Assembly: GCF_030272615.1 (NCBI RefSeq)
Contig: NC_081412.1
Location: 343,043,870-343,099,869 of the forward strand
Length of the DNA stretch: 56,000 nucleotides
From: Cryptomeria japonica
Lineage: Eukaryota; Streptophyta; Pinopsida; Cupressales; Cupressaceae
Direction: 5' to 3'
Shown here: positions 45,101 to 54,516 of the stretch, one piece after another
Position numbering within the stretch: the stretch's first letter is position 1
Layout: every line of letters begins with the position of its first letter
Notes under the pieces: model-generated
Database searches by the model: none
Told to the model about the DNA's origin: nothing
The model's input: only the letters and a program-made list of their open reading frames with translations
Position numbers and translations under genes: made by a program

Positions 45101-46530
45101 GCTTTTTTATCATTCCAGTAGATCCCAAGGTCTGCTAACAAAGCAACAGATGCTATGGCCACTCTGGCATCCATACCTAAGTTACAAGAGTTCAATGCTC
45201 GCTTTGAATTCCTGGTGGAAGAGTTACATTACCCAGCTTATGATTCCCCTGAAACCCAAATAGTCTGTTCTATTATTGGACATGACTCATCTAGATATAG
45301 CCACATCTACTCCTATCTATGTGACCAAGTTATTCCTGAAAATCTTACCTGAAATGAGAAAATAAACCTAACTCAAAACACTTCATGGTATGTTATCATA
45401 GCTAACGATTTATTTAGATGAGGTTTGGATGGTACATTGCTTAGATGTCTAGAAACTGAAGAATCTAAACGTGCATTATCAGAAGTCCATGAAGGTATTT
45501 GTGGATCTCATTCGAATGGCTTTACTTTAGCTCGGAAACTATTACGGGCTAGGTACTACTAGCCAGATATGGAAAAAGATGCCATTAAATTTTCTAAGAC
45601 TTGTGAGAAATGTCAGCTTCATGGAAATCTCATACATGCCCCAGCAAGGGACCTCATACCATTTATAACACACTGGCCTTTTTAGAAATGGGCCTTTGAT
45701 CTCATTGGTCAGATATATCTGGCTTCACCCAACGGACATAAATTCATCATAACTTCCACTGAGTATTTCACCAAAAGGGTAGAGGCAATTCAACAAGTCG
45801 CCTTATTCATCCTAAACTATATAATTTGCAGGTATGGAATACCTTCGTCCATCGTGACTGATAATGGAGGACAATTCAAGAATAAAGATCTAGATGAACT
45901 TTGTGAGAAATTCAAAATCAAACAACACTAGTCATCAGTATATTACCCTCAAGGCAATGGACAGGCCAAGGCATCTAATAAGAACCTATTAACTATCTTG
46001 CACAGAACAGTGAACAAATCAAGGAAGGATTGGCATCTGCAGATCAATCCTGCATTATGGGCTTATAGAACAAGTATCAAAACACCTAATGGGGCTACAC
46101 CTTTTTCTTTGGTGTACGGGTCCGAAGCAGTATTACCTATCGAAGTAGAAATACCATCTCTAAGAGTTTCGTTGCAAGGCCTCGTTACTGATGAAGATCG
46201 TAGAATATCTAGATTGCAAGAACTCGAATTGTTGGATGAGCGTCGACAAGTGGCGTTTGATCATCTTAGAGTGTATTAGAAGAGAATGTCCAGAGGGTAT
46301 AACAAGAAAGTTTGACAAAGAGAATTTCAAGTTGGAGACATAGTACTGAGAGAAAATCCAAAAAATCAACATTTCGCGACAACAAAGGGAAGTTTGAACC
46401 CAACTGGCTGGGTCCCTACATTGTTACTGCAGTATTCGGCTCTGGTGCCTATCAACTCTCAAACTCGGAAGGAGAACAACTTCATGAACTGATTAACACC
46501 ATCCACTTGAAGAAATTCTTTGCTTAGCAC
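45101..46530 (+). pseudogene. pol: Element G integrase
   Basis: The zinc motif HEGICGSHSNGFTLARKL...CEKCQ is at about 45490-45615. The core has WAFDLIGQI (first Asp, about 45690), SSIVTDNGGQFKNKD (second Asp, about 45850) and YPQGNGQAKASNKNLL (about 45945). The place of the catalytic Glu in NGQAEASNK is Lys here, so this copy would be inactive even without the stops. NPALWAYRTSIKTPNGATPF and YGSEAVLPIEVEIPSLR follow, then the C-terminal VGDIVLRE region in a changed frame and GPYIVTAVFGSGAYQL. Stops near 45559, 45685 and 45930. Confidence 0.9.
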
Positions 46531-48155
46531 TCTCTGCTCCAGCAAAACTTGTACAATTGGAAAAAGTCCTAAAAAAAAACCCTAAAAATTAGAAAAAGTC
46601 CTAAAGAAAAGCAAAAAAAAATAAAATAGAAAAGAACAAAAAATAAAATAAAAAGAGAAAAATTGCCCTGGTGAAAACTTGGTAAACAGGCACCTTGGTA
46701 AAAAAAAAAAATGAATCTCTGCCAAGCAGGTGAAAACCTGGCAAACGGGCGCCTCTTGTACTCAAGCGCTCCATCTATCAACGCAACGTTGGCATTTCCC
46801 GCTTTCAAGCATCTTTTGCTTTTGCTTGTACATATTTTCAGTCACTTTTGTGACATCCTGGTTCATTGGAACCCTCATGACTTGAAACTGATCAACGTCC
46901 TAGTCTTAGGTTACTCGATAGAGCACATTGCATATCCTAAGCATTGTCAACCAAGTCATTATTCTGTCAGTGAAACCTGGTCGTCCACTCTGAGTCAGTT
47001 ACCTATCTCCTGACTACTACAGAGTTTTTATCACTGAGTTCACAAGCAAAACAACATAACGGAAAACAATTACTAAACAGTTTGAGCTATGAATGACAAT
47101 TTTCTTTGTATGTTGTCTTTTATATTGATTTTCAATTATTATCCCCTTGAGTAACTCGAGGAAGTCTATATTGACTAAGAGGTACAAGGATTGGGGGCAT
47201 AATATTTTCTTTGTTTTCTGCTTGTAGGAATGATCCCAATGATCTGGAAACATACAAATTAGCTGGGTGTCTGTGATAAGAGCCTTCACATTAAGGTGAA
47301 ATTGCCTCACATACCTCGACTCCACTTATTTGTATGCTACAGGGAGGTCCATTTTATTTCTTTGTCTGTTTTAAGGGAATTTCTTTATGATGCAATTCGG
47401 GTCCCTATGAAATCTGTCCAACGATATGAACGAAAAAAGGGTCATTGCGGACAAGATAATTAATATTGCACATTGAAAAAGAAAGGAACTCTAACCTGCC
47501 TATTGTGTTCGTTATGCTCAGTGATGAATCTTAATTATTTTAAATCCAGTGACTAGGTTTAGGTTGCATTTTGCACATCATTTTGCATTTCATTCTGCAT
47601 TTTTGTGAATCTAGAGTGATTTTGGTATAGTAATAATCTCTTTGTCTTACGAATGAGAGCTGAGAGCATCATCATTTCTTACGCTAAGTGGTCTTTTTTT
47701 ATCATTATTTCTTCGATTGAGTACTTGTGTTTTGAGATGTCTAGCTGCATACATGACATTTCATATAGATTCATTCATTCATTTCATTATTATTCATTTA
47801 TACTGATCTTATTGCATAGAAAAACAAAAAAAATTGCATTACTCATTACTCATTTTCATTCATTCATTTATTTGCATATAAAAAAAAGAAACAAAAACAT
47901 AAAAATCCATATTCATTTGCATTACATACATTCATGCTGAAATAAATGCATACATATAGAATAAAGCATATAGAAACATCTCATTGTCGATCAACACAAG
48001 TACGATGAAGTCAAATCAGATCTCGTATATATATATATATATATATAATGTCAAATATGAGGGTACAAAATGATGTCCAATGACATATACAAACTCCCAT
48101 CAGGGCAAGAATCATATCGGCTACAAAAAAATATCCAAGCTACAAAAAGAATCAT
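46531..48155 (+). other. Element G spacer after pol, A-rich, with a direct repeat
   Basis: An A-rich tract (46562-46725) surrounds two copies of a 27-base unit, GGTGAAAACYTGGYAAACRG then GCRCC (46669-46694 and 46728-46754). Further on are TCATT-rich sequence (47750-47930) and an AT microsatellite (48029-48049). No gene is supported here. Confidence 0.65.
48029..48049. repeat. AT dinucleotide microsatellite
   Basis: About ten uninterrupted TA units. Confidence 0.85.
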
Positions 48156-49798
48156 CTAGCTGGCACCCTCTCCCTCATCGCCTGGTGGAGGAGGAGGATC
48201 CTGATGCCCGGGATCCTGTCGAGGTGCTTGTGCTCCCTCTAATCTAGCCATATACTGTGAATAGGGTTGCACCTCCTGTGCAATAGAAACTGCAGCACTA
48301 TATGCTGCTACATAATACGCAGCCCTGCGGCTCTGGAGAAGCACCTCCTATTGAAGAGACTATCTCTGCTCTCGACTCGGCTCTGAATGCTATGATCTAG
48401 CGATCACACTCGGCCCTAATCTCGACCAACTATCAGTCTCACTCCACCAGCTGAGTTTGAGCCACTATCAACTATGACTGCAACTCTACAAGGCGTGCTC
48501 TCATCGACCATCCTATGTCGACCCCCTGCTCTCTCGCAGGCTTTCCACCACCATCTCCACTGCCATCTCCACCTATGGCTCCACCCTGCTCATCCTGCCG
48601 CTATCGTACCTGCCTCAGAGCTTCTCACTCCTCCTCTCCGCCACCCAACCTCACACCTACTCTCCCAAGGGATCCACCCTCAGCCCTCTACTGTCCAGCA
48701 TCAACTCGCACTCTGCTGCTACTAGCACCAGGATCACCACCAGTCCGTCGTGGAGCATCTAGTCTCTGTGCCTGTCTCTGGCCCTGTCCCTGCCTATGGC
48801 TCTGTCTTTGTGCCTATCCCTGTGCCAGTGCAGGGGAATCATCCTCCACATCCTCAATATGAGGAGCATGCTCTCTAGGATCCATAAACCGAGGGAATGG
48901 ATGCTACTGAAAGTAATCCTTGTATTGGGGCAATACCCCCGCATCTGCTATATCATCCAGGTAATCCCACCTCAGATGGTGTAAACCTGTCAGCTCCTGC
49001 ATTGCTAAAGCATAGGATAGACTAGGCGACCATCCTTGCCTCTCCTCATTAGCGTATCGAGCATATGTTGTATACTCCTGAGAGATCCCCTATGGCCGGT
49101 CGTACTGCCTCATCACTCGTGAAATAATGAATCGCTCCACAACAGTCTGTAACCTCCCAATCAGTGGGCATGTAACAAAAAGATCTCTCTGAACTACCTG
49201 CCAGTCATCCCATGACTCCAACCCCCTGTACGGTCTCCATATGATAGCTATCAGATCATCGAGCTGTTGTCGCCAGAAGTCTGTCTTGCCCATACATGTG
49301 GGCCAATAAGCAAGAGCCCTAGCCAAGCCTCTGAGGGGTCTCTATCAACCTCTCCAGCATACGACCCCATCCGCTCTGAAAACCCTATTACCCTCTATCT
49401 GGCATCAAGAAGCAACCAATGAAACCTGCTAGGACACATGTCAATGGATACTCCTCACTGTACCTGCCCATCAATATATCCCAACTCATAGAACAAGTCA
49501 AGATGTCAAGATCCCTAAATACTTTCCTAAGAGCCTGTAGTCCAGGTAACAATGCAGTATCATAATCCACCTTATCCCCAGCAAAAGGGATATGAAGGAT
49601 GTTGTACACATCCTTGGGAGTGATAGTCAACTCCCCAACTGGCAAATGAAAGGTATTATGCTCTAAATGAAATCGCTCTACCAATGCTGTCAGCATCCCG
49701 TGGTTCACACGGATATTAGGTAACCTCATCAGGTGAGTAGAGCCACACATATCAATATGAGCCTGCTCGACCTCAGACAAATCACGAACCAAAGCCAT
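48156..49798 (-). pseudogene. Antisense plant mobile domain (PMD, MAIN-like) gene in G
   Basis: Reads opposite to pol. I chose the start MALVRDLSEVEQAHIDMC (49798); an upstream ATG at 49852 is possible. The PMD core is clear: LTALVERFHLEHNTFHLP, VGELTITPKDVYNILHIPFA (about 49590-49715), LTCVLAGFIGCFLMPDRG (about 49390-49440). In other frames come QSGWGRMLERL (about 49350), TDFWRQQLDDLIAIIWRPY (about 49225-49285) and the diagnostic FIISRVMRQYDRP (about 49090-49130). The C-terminal third is Gln/Arg-rich then Pro/Glu-rich (ending DPPPPPGDEGEGAS). At least two frameshifts and several stops break it. Plant PMD proteins such as MAIN and MAIL1 act in the nucleus in genome stability and silencing, and PMDs are also carried by plant transposons. 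A silencing-related role for this copy is inference. Confidence 0.82.
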
Positions 49799-50815
49799 AG
49801 TAGGAGGATATACGCATCTAAAGAGCACAGGAGGTAAGCACACCTGCAACAATCCAATAATGAAGCATCAGAAAACAGTCCAAGTGAGCCTACAAGAGAA
49901 GTTAAACATCATGCAAATCCAACTAAGTCAAATGCAAAACCAAAATTTCATGTTTACACTTTCAAAAATGGTCACTGTTTTTTGAATGACAAAACACAGT
50001 TAAGCAAAATCTCGTACAAGTCAGGAATGGCTCTCGTACGAGAAAACAACCTCAAACGACACTTTATTAGACTCCGCATGACAAAATGGTCTCCCAACCG
50101 ACCTGTCGTACAACACAAGGGTGGATCTAGTATGACAAATCTAATGGCTTCAAATGATAAAAGAAAAATTACCAGTTTTTTGTATGAGATAGGATCCTGT
50201 CTCGCACGATGAAACGTGACACCCGACCCAAAACGCATGAAAAACATGAAAAATGCATAAAAAAATTCAAAATTGGAAACATAAACAGGCTTAAGATCGA
50301 TCACTTACTGTTGGCTCATAGTTCTGGGGTCAATTATGTCTTCTCTGGCGCTTGAATCGATTCTAACGAGTAGCGACCACTATTTTTCTTCGCAGAAGGC
50401 TTTTTGAATTTTCAAACTTGGAGGGTTAAAATGAATTGAAAATGACACTTTCGTCCCATATATAGCCAAAAACCTAATTTTTCAACTTGCTCTGATGGAC
50501 ACAAAAATTGTACCCTTAGCTAATGTGCCTGCTCTGATTCCATTTTCGAGATCGAAATCAAAATTCAAGATCATCTTGCTAGTCAATTTCACAATTTGGA
50601 CCACTTATCGCTCTGTTCATCAAATTCTCAGTCTTTCTTCAATTTGCGCTCAATTTCTCAACAATCAACGCTGAATATCAATTTCAAATTACAAATCAAC
50701 TTTGTGATCAATTTAATCTTCAAAATTCTTCAAAATCACTTCGCGCTCAAATAACTAATCACTGCTCAAAATTGCCTAAAATCAACTACCCTCGCTATCA
50801 TTTCGATTTCGCTCC
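49799..50815 (+). other. Element G non-coding stretch 5' of the antisense PMD gene
   Basis: Contains further CGTACGAG-type palindromic motifs (49999-50210), including TCTCGTACGAGA at 50032-50043, and then AT-rich sequence. A 110-codon minus ORF (49972-50304) looks like chance. It may hold the 5' untranslated region or promoter of the PMD gene, which is inference. Confidence 0.5.
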
Positions 50816-50939
50816 CAAGGGGGCATATTCATGACCTTATGACCTCACATCTTACAAGTCGAGAAAATTTTCAAATCTTCATCAAAAGTCGACAAAAATC
50901 TTTTCAATTAAAGAAAATCAATCCTTATCGCTAAGAGGC

Positions 50940-51108
50940 ATCTCAACTTCATCGCTTCACATCAAGTTGAGATCTCTCGATCATCCGAATATAATCAATC
51001 ACTAGGGGCATATCAGTTTCATCGCTTCACATCAAGCTGATATTTGTCCTTCATCTGAATTAATCTCTTAGCATTAATCAGTTTCATCGCTTCAAATCAA
51101 ACTGATTA
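50940..51108 (+). repeat. Tandem hairpin array upstream of G 3' LTR
   Basis: Three 34-nt stem-loops at 50940-50973, 51010-51043 and 51075-51108, spaced 70 and 65 bases. Each has a 10-bp stem and a 14-nt loop CATCGCTTCA(C/A)ATC. Stems differ but stay paired: ATCTCAACTT/AAGTTGAGAT, ATATCAGTTT/AAGCTGATAT (one G-U) and TAATCAGTTT/AAACTGATTA. A fourth, weaker one is at 51405-51434 with loop TGTCGCTTCGAATC. Another hairpin with a different loop (TTTAAACTT/AAGTTTAAA, 51113-51136) follows the third. Confidence 0.82.
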
Positions 51109-51219
51109 TTCGTTTAAACTTAATCAAAAGTTTAAAGAGTTTCTTTGATCACACTAAATCTAAGTAGGTGTTCAGTATTTGTTTCTTGATCAAGCTGGAT
51201 GGTTTATTCTTCGCTCATC

Positions 51220-51490
51220 GTGTCTTGATCAATCAAGTTCAAGATCGATTTTTTTTATCATCACTCACTGTATCTAAGTTAAATCAAGTTCTAGATCAGT
51301 AAGATCCGCTTCTTGATCAATCAAGTTCAAGTTCGGTATCTTTGTTTTCTATCGTTCCTCAGTTCAATCAAGTTTGGGATCGGTATCACTTTAATCAGAC
51401 TTTATTCAGCTTTGTCGCTTCGAATCAAGCTAAACACCTTGCTTTTCATCTAGTTCATCATCAATCAGGTTCAGAACTGGTATCTCCTAC
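51220..51490 (+). repeat. Degenerate repeat 'ATCAAGTTCAAGATCGGTATC'
   Basis: Five diverged copies near 51230, 51280, 51322, 51365 and 51464, such as 'tcaagttcaagttcggtatc' and 'tcaagtttgggatcggtatc'. Spacing runs from about 42 to 100 bases. Confidence 0.6.
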
Positions 51491-51535
51491 ACATCACACA
51501 TTCTTTGAACCAATGTGCTTCTTGCAAATTAATTC

Positions 51536-51548
51536 AAAGAGGGGTAAA
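51536..51548 (+). promoter_or_regulatory. Element G polypurine tract
   Basis: AAAGAGGGGTAAA directly precedes the TGTAATACCC start of the 3' LTR. Confidence 0.85.
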
Positions 51549-52687
51549 TGTAATACCCTAAAATTGGTCATCTAAACCATGGGCCCCTAATCTCGACAAC
51601 ATCACCAAGGTCCTAACCAAGGTAATTAAATCAATCTTGAGCACATTATTAATTCTTTAATTATCAAAAATCACATGGCAAATCAATTACTCAATATTAA
51701 TTAAATATTTATTTAATTAATTGAATCATTTCCAAGAATATCATTTTGATCAATTATCCTATTTTAATTTATTAAATATCTTTGTATATTTAATTAATTA
51801 ATAAATTTGCCATTCAATCATGCAAAAAGAATTAATTTACTGCAAAAAGAAGAATTTATTACAAAACAAAGAGTTGAATTGAAAATAAAATAAAATAATT
51901 GAATTGAGAGAAATCAAACTTGAGATATTATTTCTTTTTTTAAATTTAGATCTTGAAATCAAAAAAGCAATTAATTGAATTATTAATTATTCTCTTAAAT
52001 TGAAACTCGAAGCTTTTCAGAAAAAGAAGTTCAGTTGCATTAAAAAGACCATTTTCTTGAATAAATCAAATATGTGCATGGAATTATCTATTTTTATCTG
52101 ATATGCATGGAATTAATTTATTATTATTTTCCAATGCAACTTGGACTTCTAATTTGAATGCATTTCAATTAAACTATAATTGGAATCTATCTCAAGGTTA
52201 ACTCAACCTGATTTCTCAATTATTTTCAATTAATCCTAAATTGAGCTTTTTCTCTTGTGATTCTCTATAAATTCAGTCTCCAACTCTCATTCCAATTCAC
52301 CCCAGAGATTTTTGAGAACACGCTTGGAGATTGTTATCATGTTGATTTTGCTCTGGAGTCATTGATATATTGTGCTTTTTTTTTTTAGATTACTTGCATC
52401 CATTATTGCTTGAATTGATTATTGCTTGAATTATTCATCCATCTTGCATCCATATAGCTTTAAATATCATATAGATTAAATCCTTCATCTTGGTGTAGTC
52501 TAGTCACTAGTATTGCTTATAAAAATTTGAGAGCAATCTTATACTCGCATCTTTTAGAAGGCAATTGGTCGATTTGTCATGGTTTTCTTATTTTAATGCT
52601 TATATCTGACTAACCATGCATATAATGACTAAATTGAAGTGTTGTGTATTGCAGATATAGCTCCTTATCCCACTTTTCACACACACA
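51549..52687 (+). repeat. Element G 3' LTR
   Basis: 1,139 bp, pairing with 36362-37514, TATA box at 52266-52271. Followed by the TSD CAAAA. Confidence 0.93.
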
Positions 52688-53637
52688 CAAAACAGGTCTG
52701 ATTATCTAAAGAATGCATTTGCTATAGAAGAGCAAAGCATCAAACTTCCTCGAAGACCCTAGCCAAATGGCACACTTGCCTAGGGCTCCATGGCCACAAA
52801 ACTTCTTGCACCTACATTTTGGAAAGAAAAACATGTATATACATATCTTACAAGTTGACCAACTGGTTCTTAGGAAGCCATGAACATTTAGGGCTTCAAG
52901 AAGCCAAGTTGGTCAAGCATCCTTGCCAATATCTTAGACAAGGCAGTGAAACTGTCAAAACTAAATAATTTTGCACAAAACTCAAAACTTAATGAAATTC
53001 AATGCCACCAAATGGAAAAGCTTCAAGAAACATAAGAGAACTGGAAAATGCAAAAAATAGTACGGCCACGTACAATAGGTGTACGAACTGCTGCTCACAT
53101 GGAGTCAAAACATAGGGAAAACAAGGTAAAAAGTAGTGCAAACTTGCAAAATGCTTGATATATTCGAATGATTAACCCCTACAATGGTTCAAACAGGAGA
53201 ATAAATACCTCTCCAAGTCAGTTATCCTCTTGTACAGATAGGTACATGTCCAAGAGCACACAAATTTGACATTTTCATGTCTAAAATGACAACTATTGAT
53301 GCCTAGATGATGCAAGGTTGATCTCAAAGACAACAAATCACCTAAAAACACTATTCACACCTAAAAACCAAACACAAAACATGTCTAAGAACTTGTCACA
53401 ACAAAAACACACTAAAAACTCACTTTTGACAACATTTTGCCAGGCAACTCCAAACTGGCAATTTTGAGCAAAAAGATGAAAACAGGAAACCAAGACCACA
53501 CAATGAGTTCAAAACTCATCTAAACAACCTAGAACAACTTCAAAAACATCTTAGACAACTTTCCAACTTAAAACTAATAAAAACCAAACTTGCTATCAAA
53601 CCTCTGGTGAAAAATGAGGCTAGGTGCTCCTACACCA
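52688..53637 (-). repeat. Element F 5' LTR, outer part
   Basis: Resumes the F LTR after G (TSD copy 52688-52692), matching 29190-30144, and ends at ...CTACACCA followed by the TSD AAGAT. Confidence 0.92.
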
Positions 53638-53642
53638 AAGAT

Positions 53643-54073
53643 ATCCTCAGAGGACTCAAGGAGTTGGTCCGAAACTTTTTGTGAACTAGAATCACAATCG
53701 GTTTAATGCCTTTAATCTTTAGTCAAGAAGCGATGGCTATCAAGTGGCAACCAGACGGAGAGAAAATTGTTTGATCTATCATGGTCATGGTCACACAGCT
53801 ACAACATGCAGGAGGAAGAATAGTAACATGAATAATGGACCTTGGAGAGCACCTAGAATGGTCTGCTATCATTGCAACAAACCGGGTCACATTGCCAGAT
53901 TCTGCAGAACAAGAAAGAACATATTGGATGACATACTGGTCACTCCAGAAGGAAAGATTGATATTGACACTATTCAAGTGGATATGAACAAAACCTGGAA
54001 GAAGAAACCAACAGTATTGCAAGAAGAACCGGTTTCTGCACTTAGTGTGGAAATAACAGAACCGACAAACTAA
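53643..54073 (+). pseudogene. gag: Element E Gag-like protein, end
   Basis: Continues gag after F. A degenerate knuckle CLIYHGHGHTATTC (about 53767) and an intact CYHCNKPGHIARFC (about 53862) follow a spacer with NMNNGPWRAPRMV. It ends VEITEPTN with TAA at 54071-54073. The same order is seen in element A at 2655-2957. Confidence 0.85.
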
Positions 54074-54516
54074 GCATTAGAAAATCTTAGGGGGAGCAAA
54101 TGGTGAAACACTACGAACCCTTGGTTTACATCGGTAAAAGACCTTAACCGGTATGTGATAGCTATCATTTGGCATAAGACCAAAAACCGTAACAGACAAA
54201 TTAGGGTTTACGCCCTAATGGTGGAGCATTTATTATAGTAGGTGAGGAATATGTTTAAAAGGAATTTTCAAATCATTTCTCACTATCAATTTTTGAGCGA
54301 AGAAGTTTTTCAAGTGCAAAGCGAAGAAAAAGTGATTTGTGTTGCGATTCAAAGAAATCTCAAAACCCTAAAGAAGATTCAGAAGCAAATATCAAATGGT
54401 CAAGAGAAGAACTCAAAGTGGTGATTTAGCAACCGACGAAGTGGAAGGTGAAGTGGAATTTGCAAGCCCTAAATTCTTGATTTTCAAAAGGTATTTCTTG
54501 AGTTTGTTGTTTTATC
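54074..54516 (+). other. Element E spacer between gag and ORF2
   Basis: Matches 2958-3397 of element A, including a PPT-like 'cttagggggagcaaa', 'gggtttacgccctaatggtg' and 'caaaaccctaaagaagatt'. Non-coding. Confidence 0.55.

Larger units (their letters stand above)
36362..52687 (+). mobile_element. Element G: 16.3-kb Ty3/gypsy Tat-like element with antisense PMD gene
   Basis: LTRs 36362-37514 and 51549-52687, TSD CAAAA. Internal order: leader, gag, protease, G-patch and acidic linker, reverse transcriptase, RNase H, a second RNase H, integrase, spacer, antisense plant-mobile-domain gene, hairpin array, PPT. A second RNase H after the first is characteristic of the Tat lineage of plant Ty3/gypsy elements. 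Frameshifts near 41180, 43165-43195, 44950 and 46300 plus stops make it non-functional. The LTRs differ by about 3% by eye. Confidence 0.92.
27654..53637 (-). mobile_element. Element F: Ty3/gypsy chromovirus, interrupted by G
   Basis: A minus-strand element of about 9.65 kb once G is removed. The 5' LTR (34818-36361 plus 52693-53637) is split by G, the iMet primer site is at 34803-34814, gag-pol lies at 30167-34765, the PPT at 30145-30155 and the 3' LTR at 27654-30144. Integrase after RNase H plus a C-terminal chromodomain defines a chromovirus. The whole gag-pol stays in one frame, broken only by about a dozen in-frame stops. TSD AAGAT. Confidence 0.93.

Noticed and set aside
47653-47940. 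95-codon Ile/His-rich + ORF
   Set aside because: Low-complexity TCATT-rich sequence; no conserved motif.
48474-48862. Pro/Ser/Leu-rich + strand ORFs
   Set aside because: Shadows of the antisense PMD gene's GC-rich C-terminal part.
49972-50304. 110-codon minus ORF upstream of the PMD gene
   Set aside because: No domain, low complexity, and it overlaps the palindrome cluster; better explained as untranslated sequence.
50940-51108. CRISPR-like reading of the regularly spaced hairpins
   Set aside because: Plant retroelement context, only three to four diverged units, conserved loop rather than conserved repeat, no cas genes.
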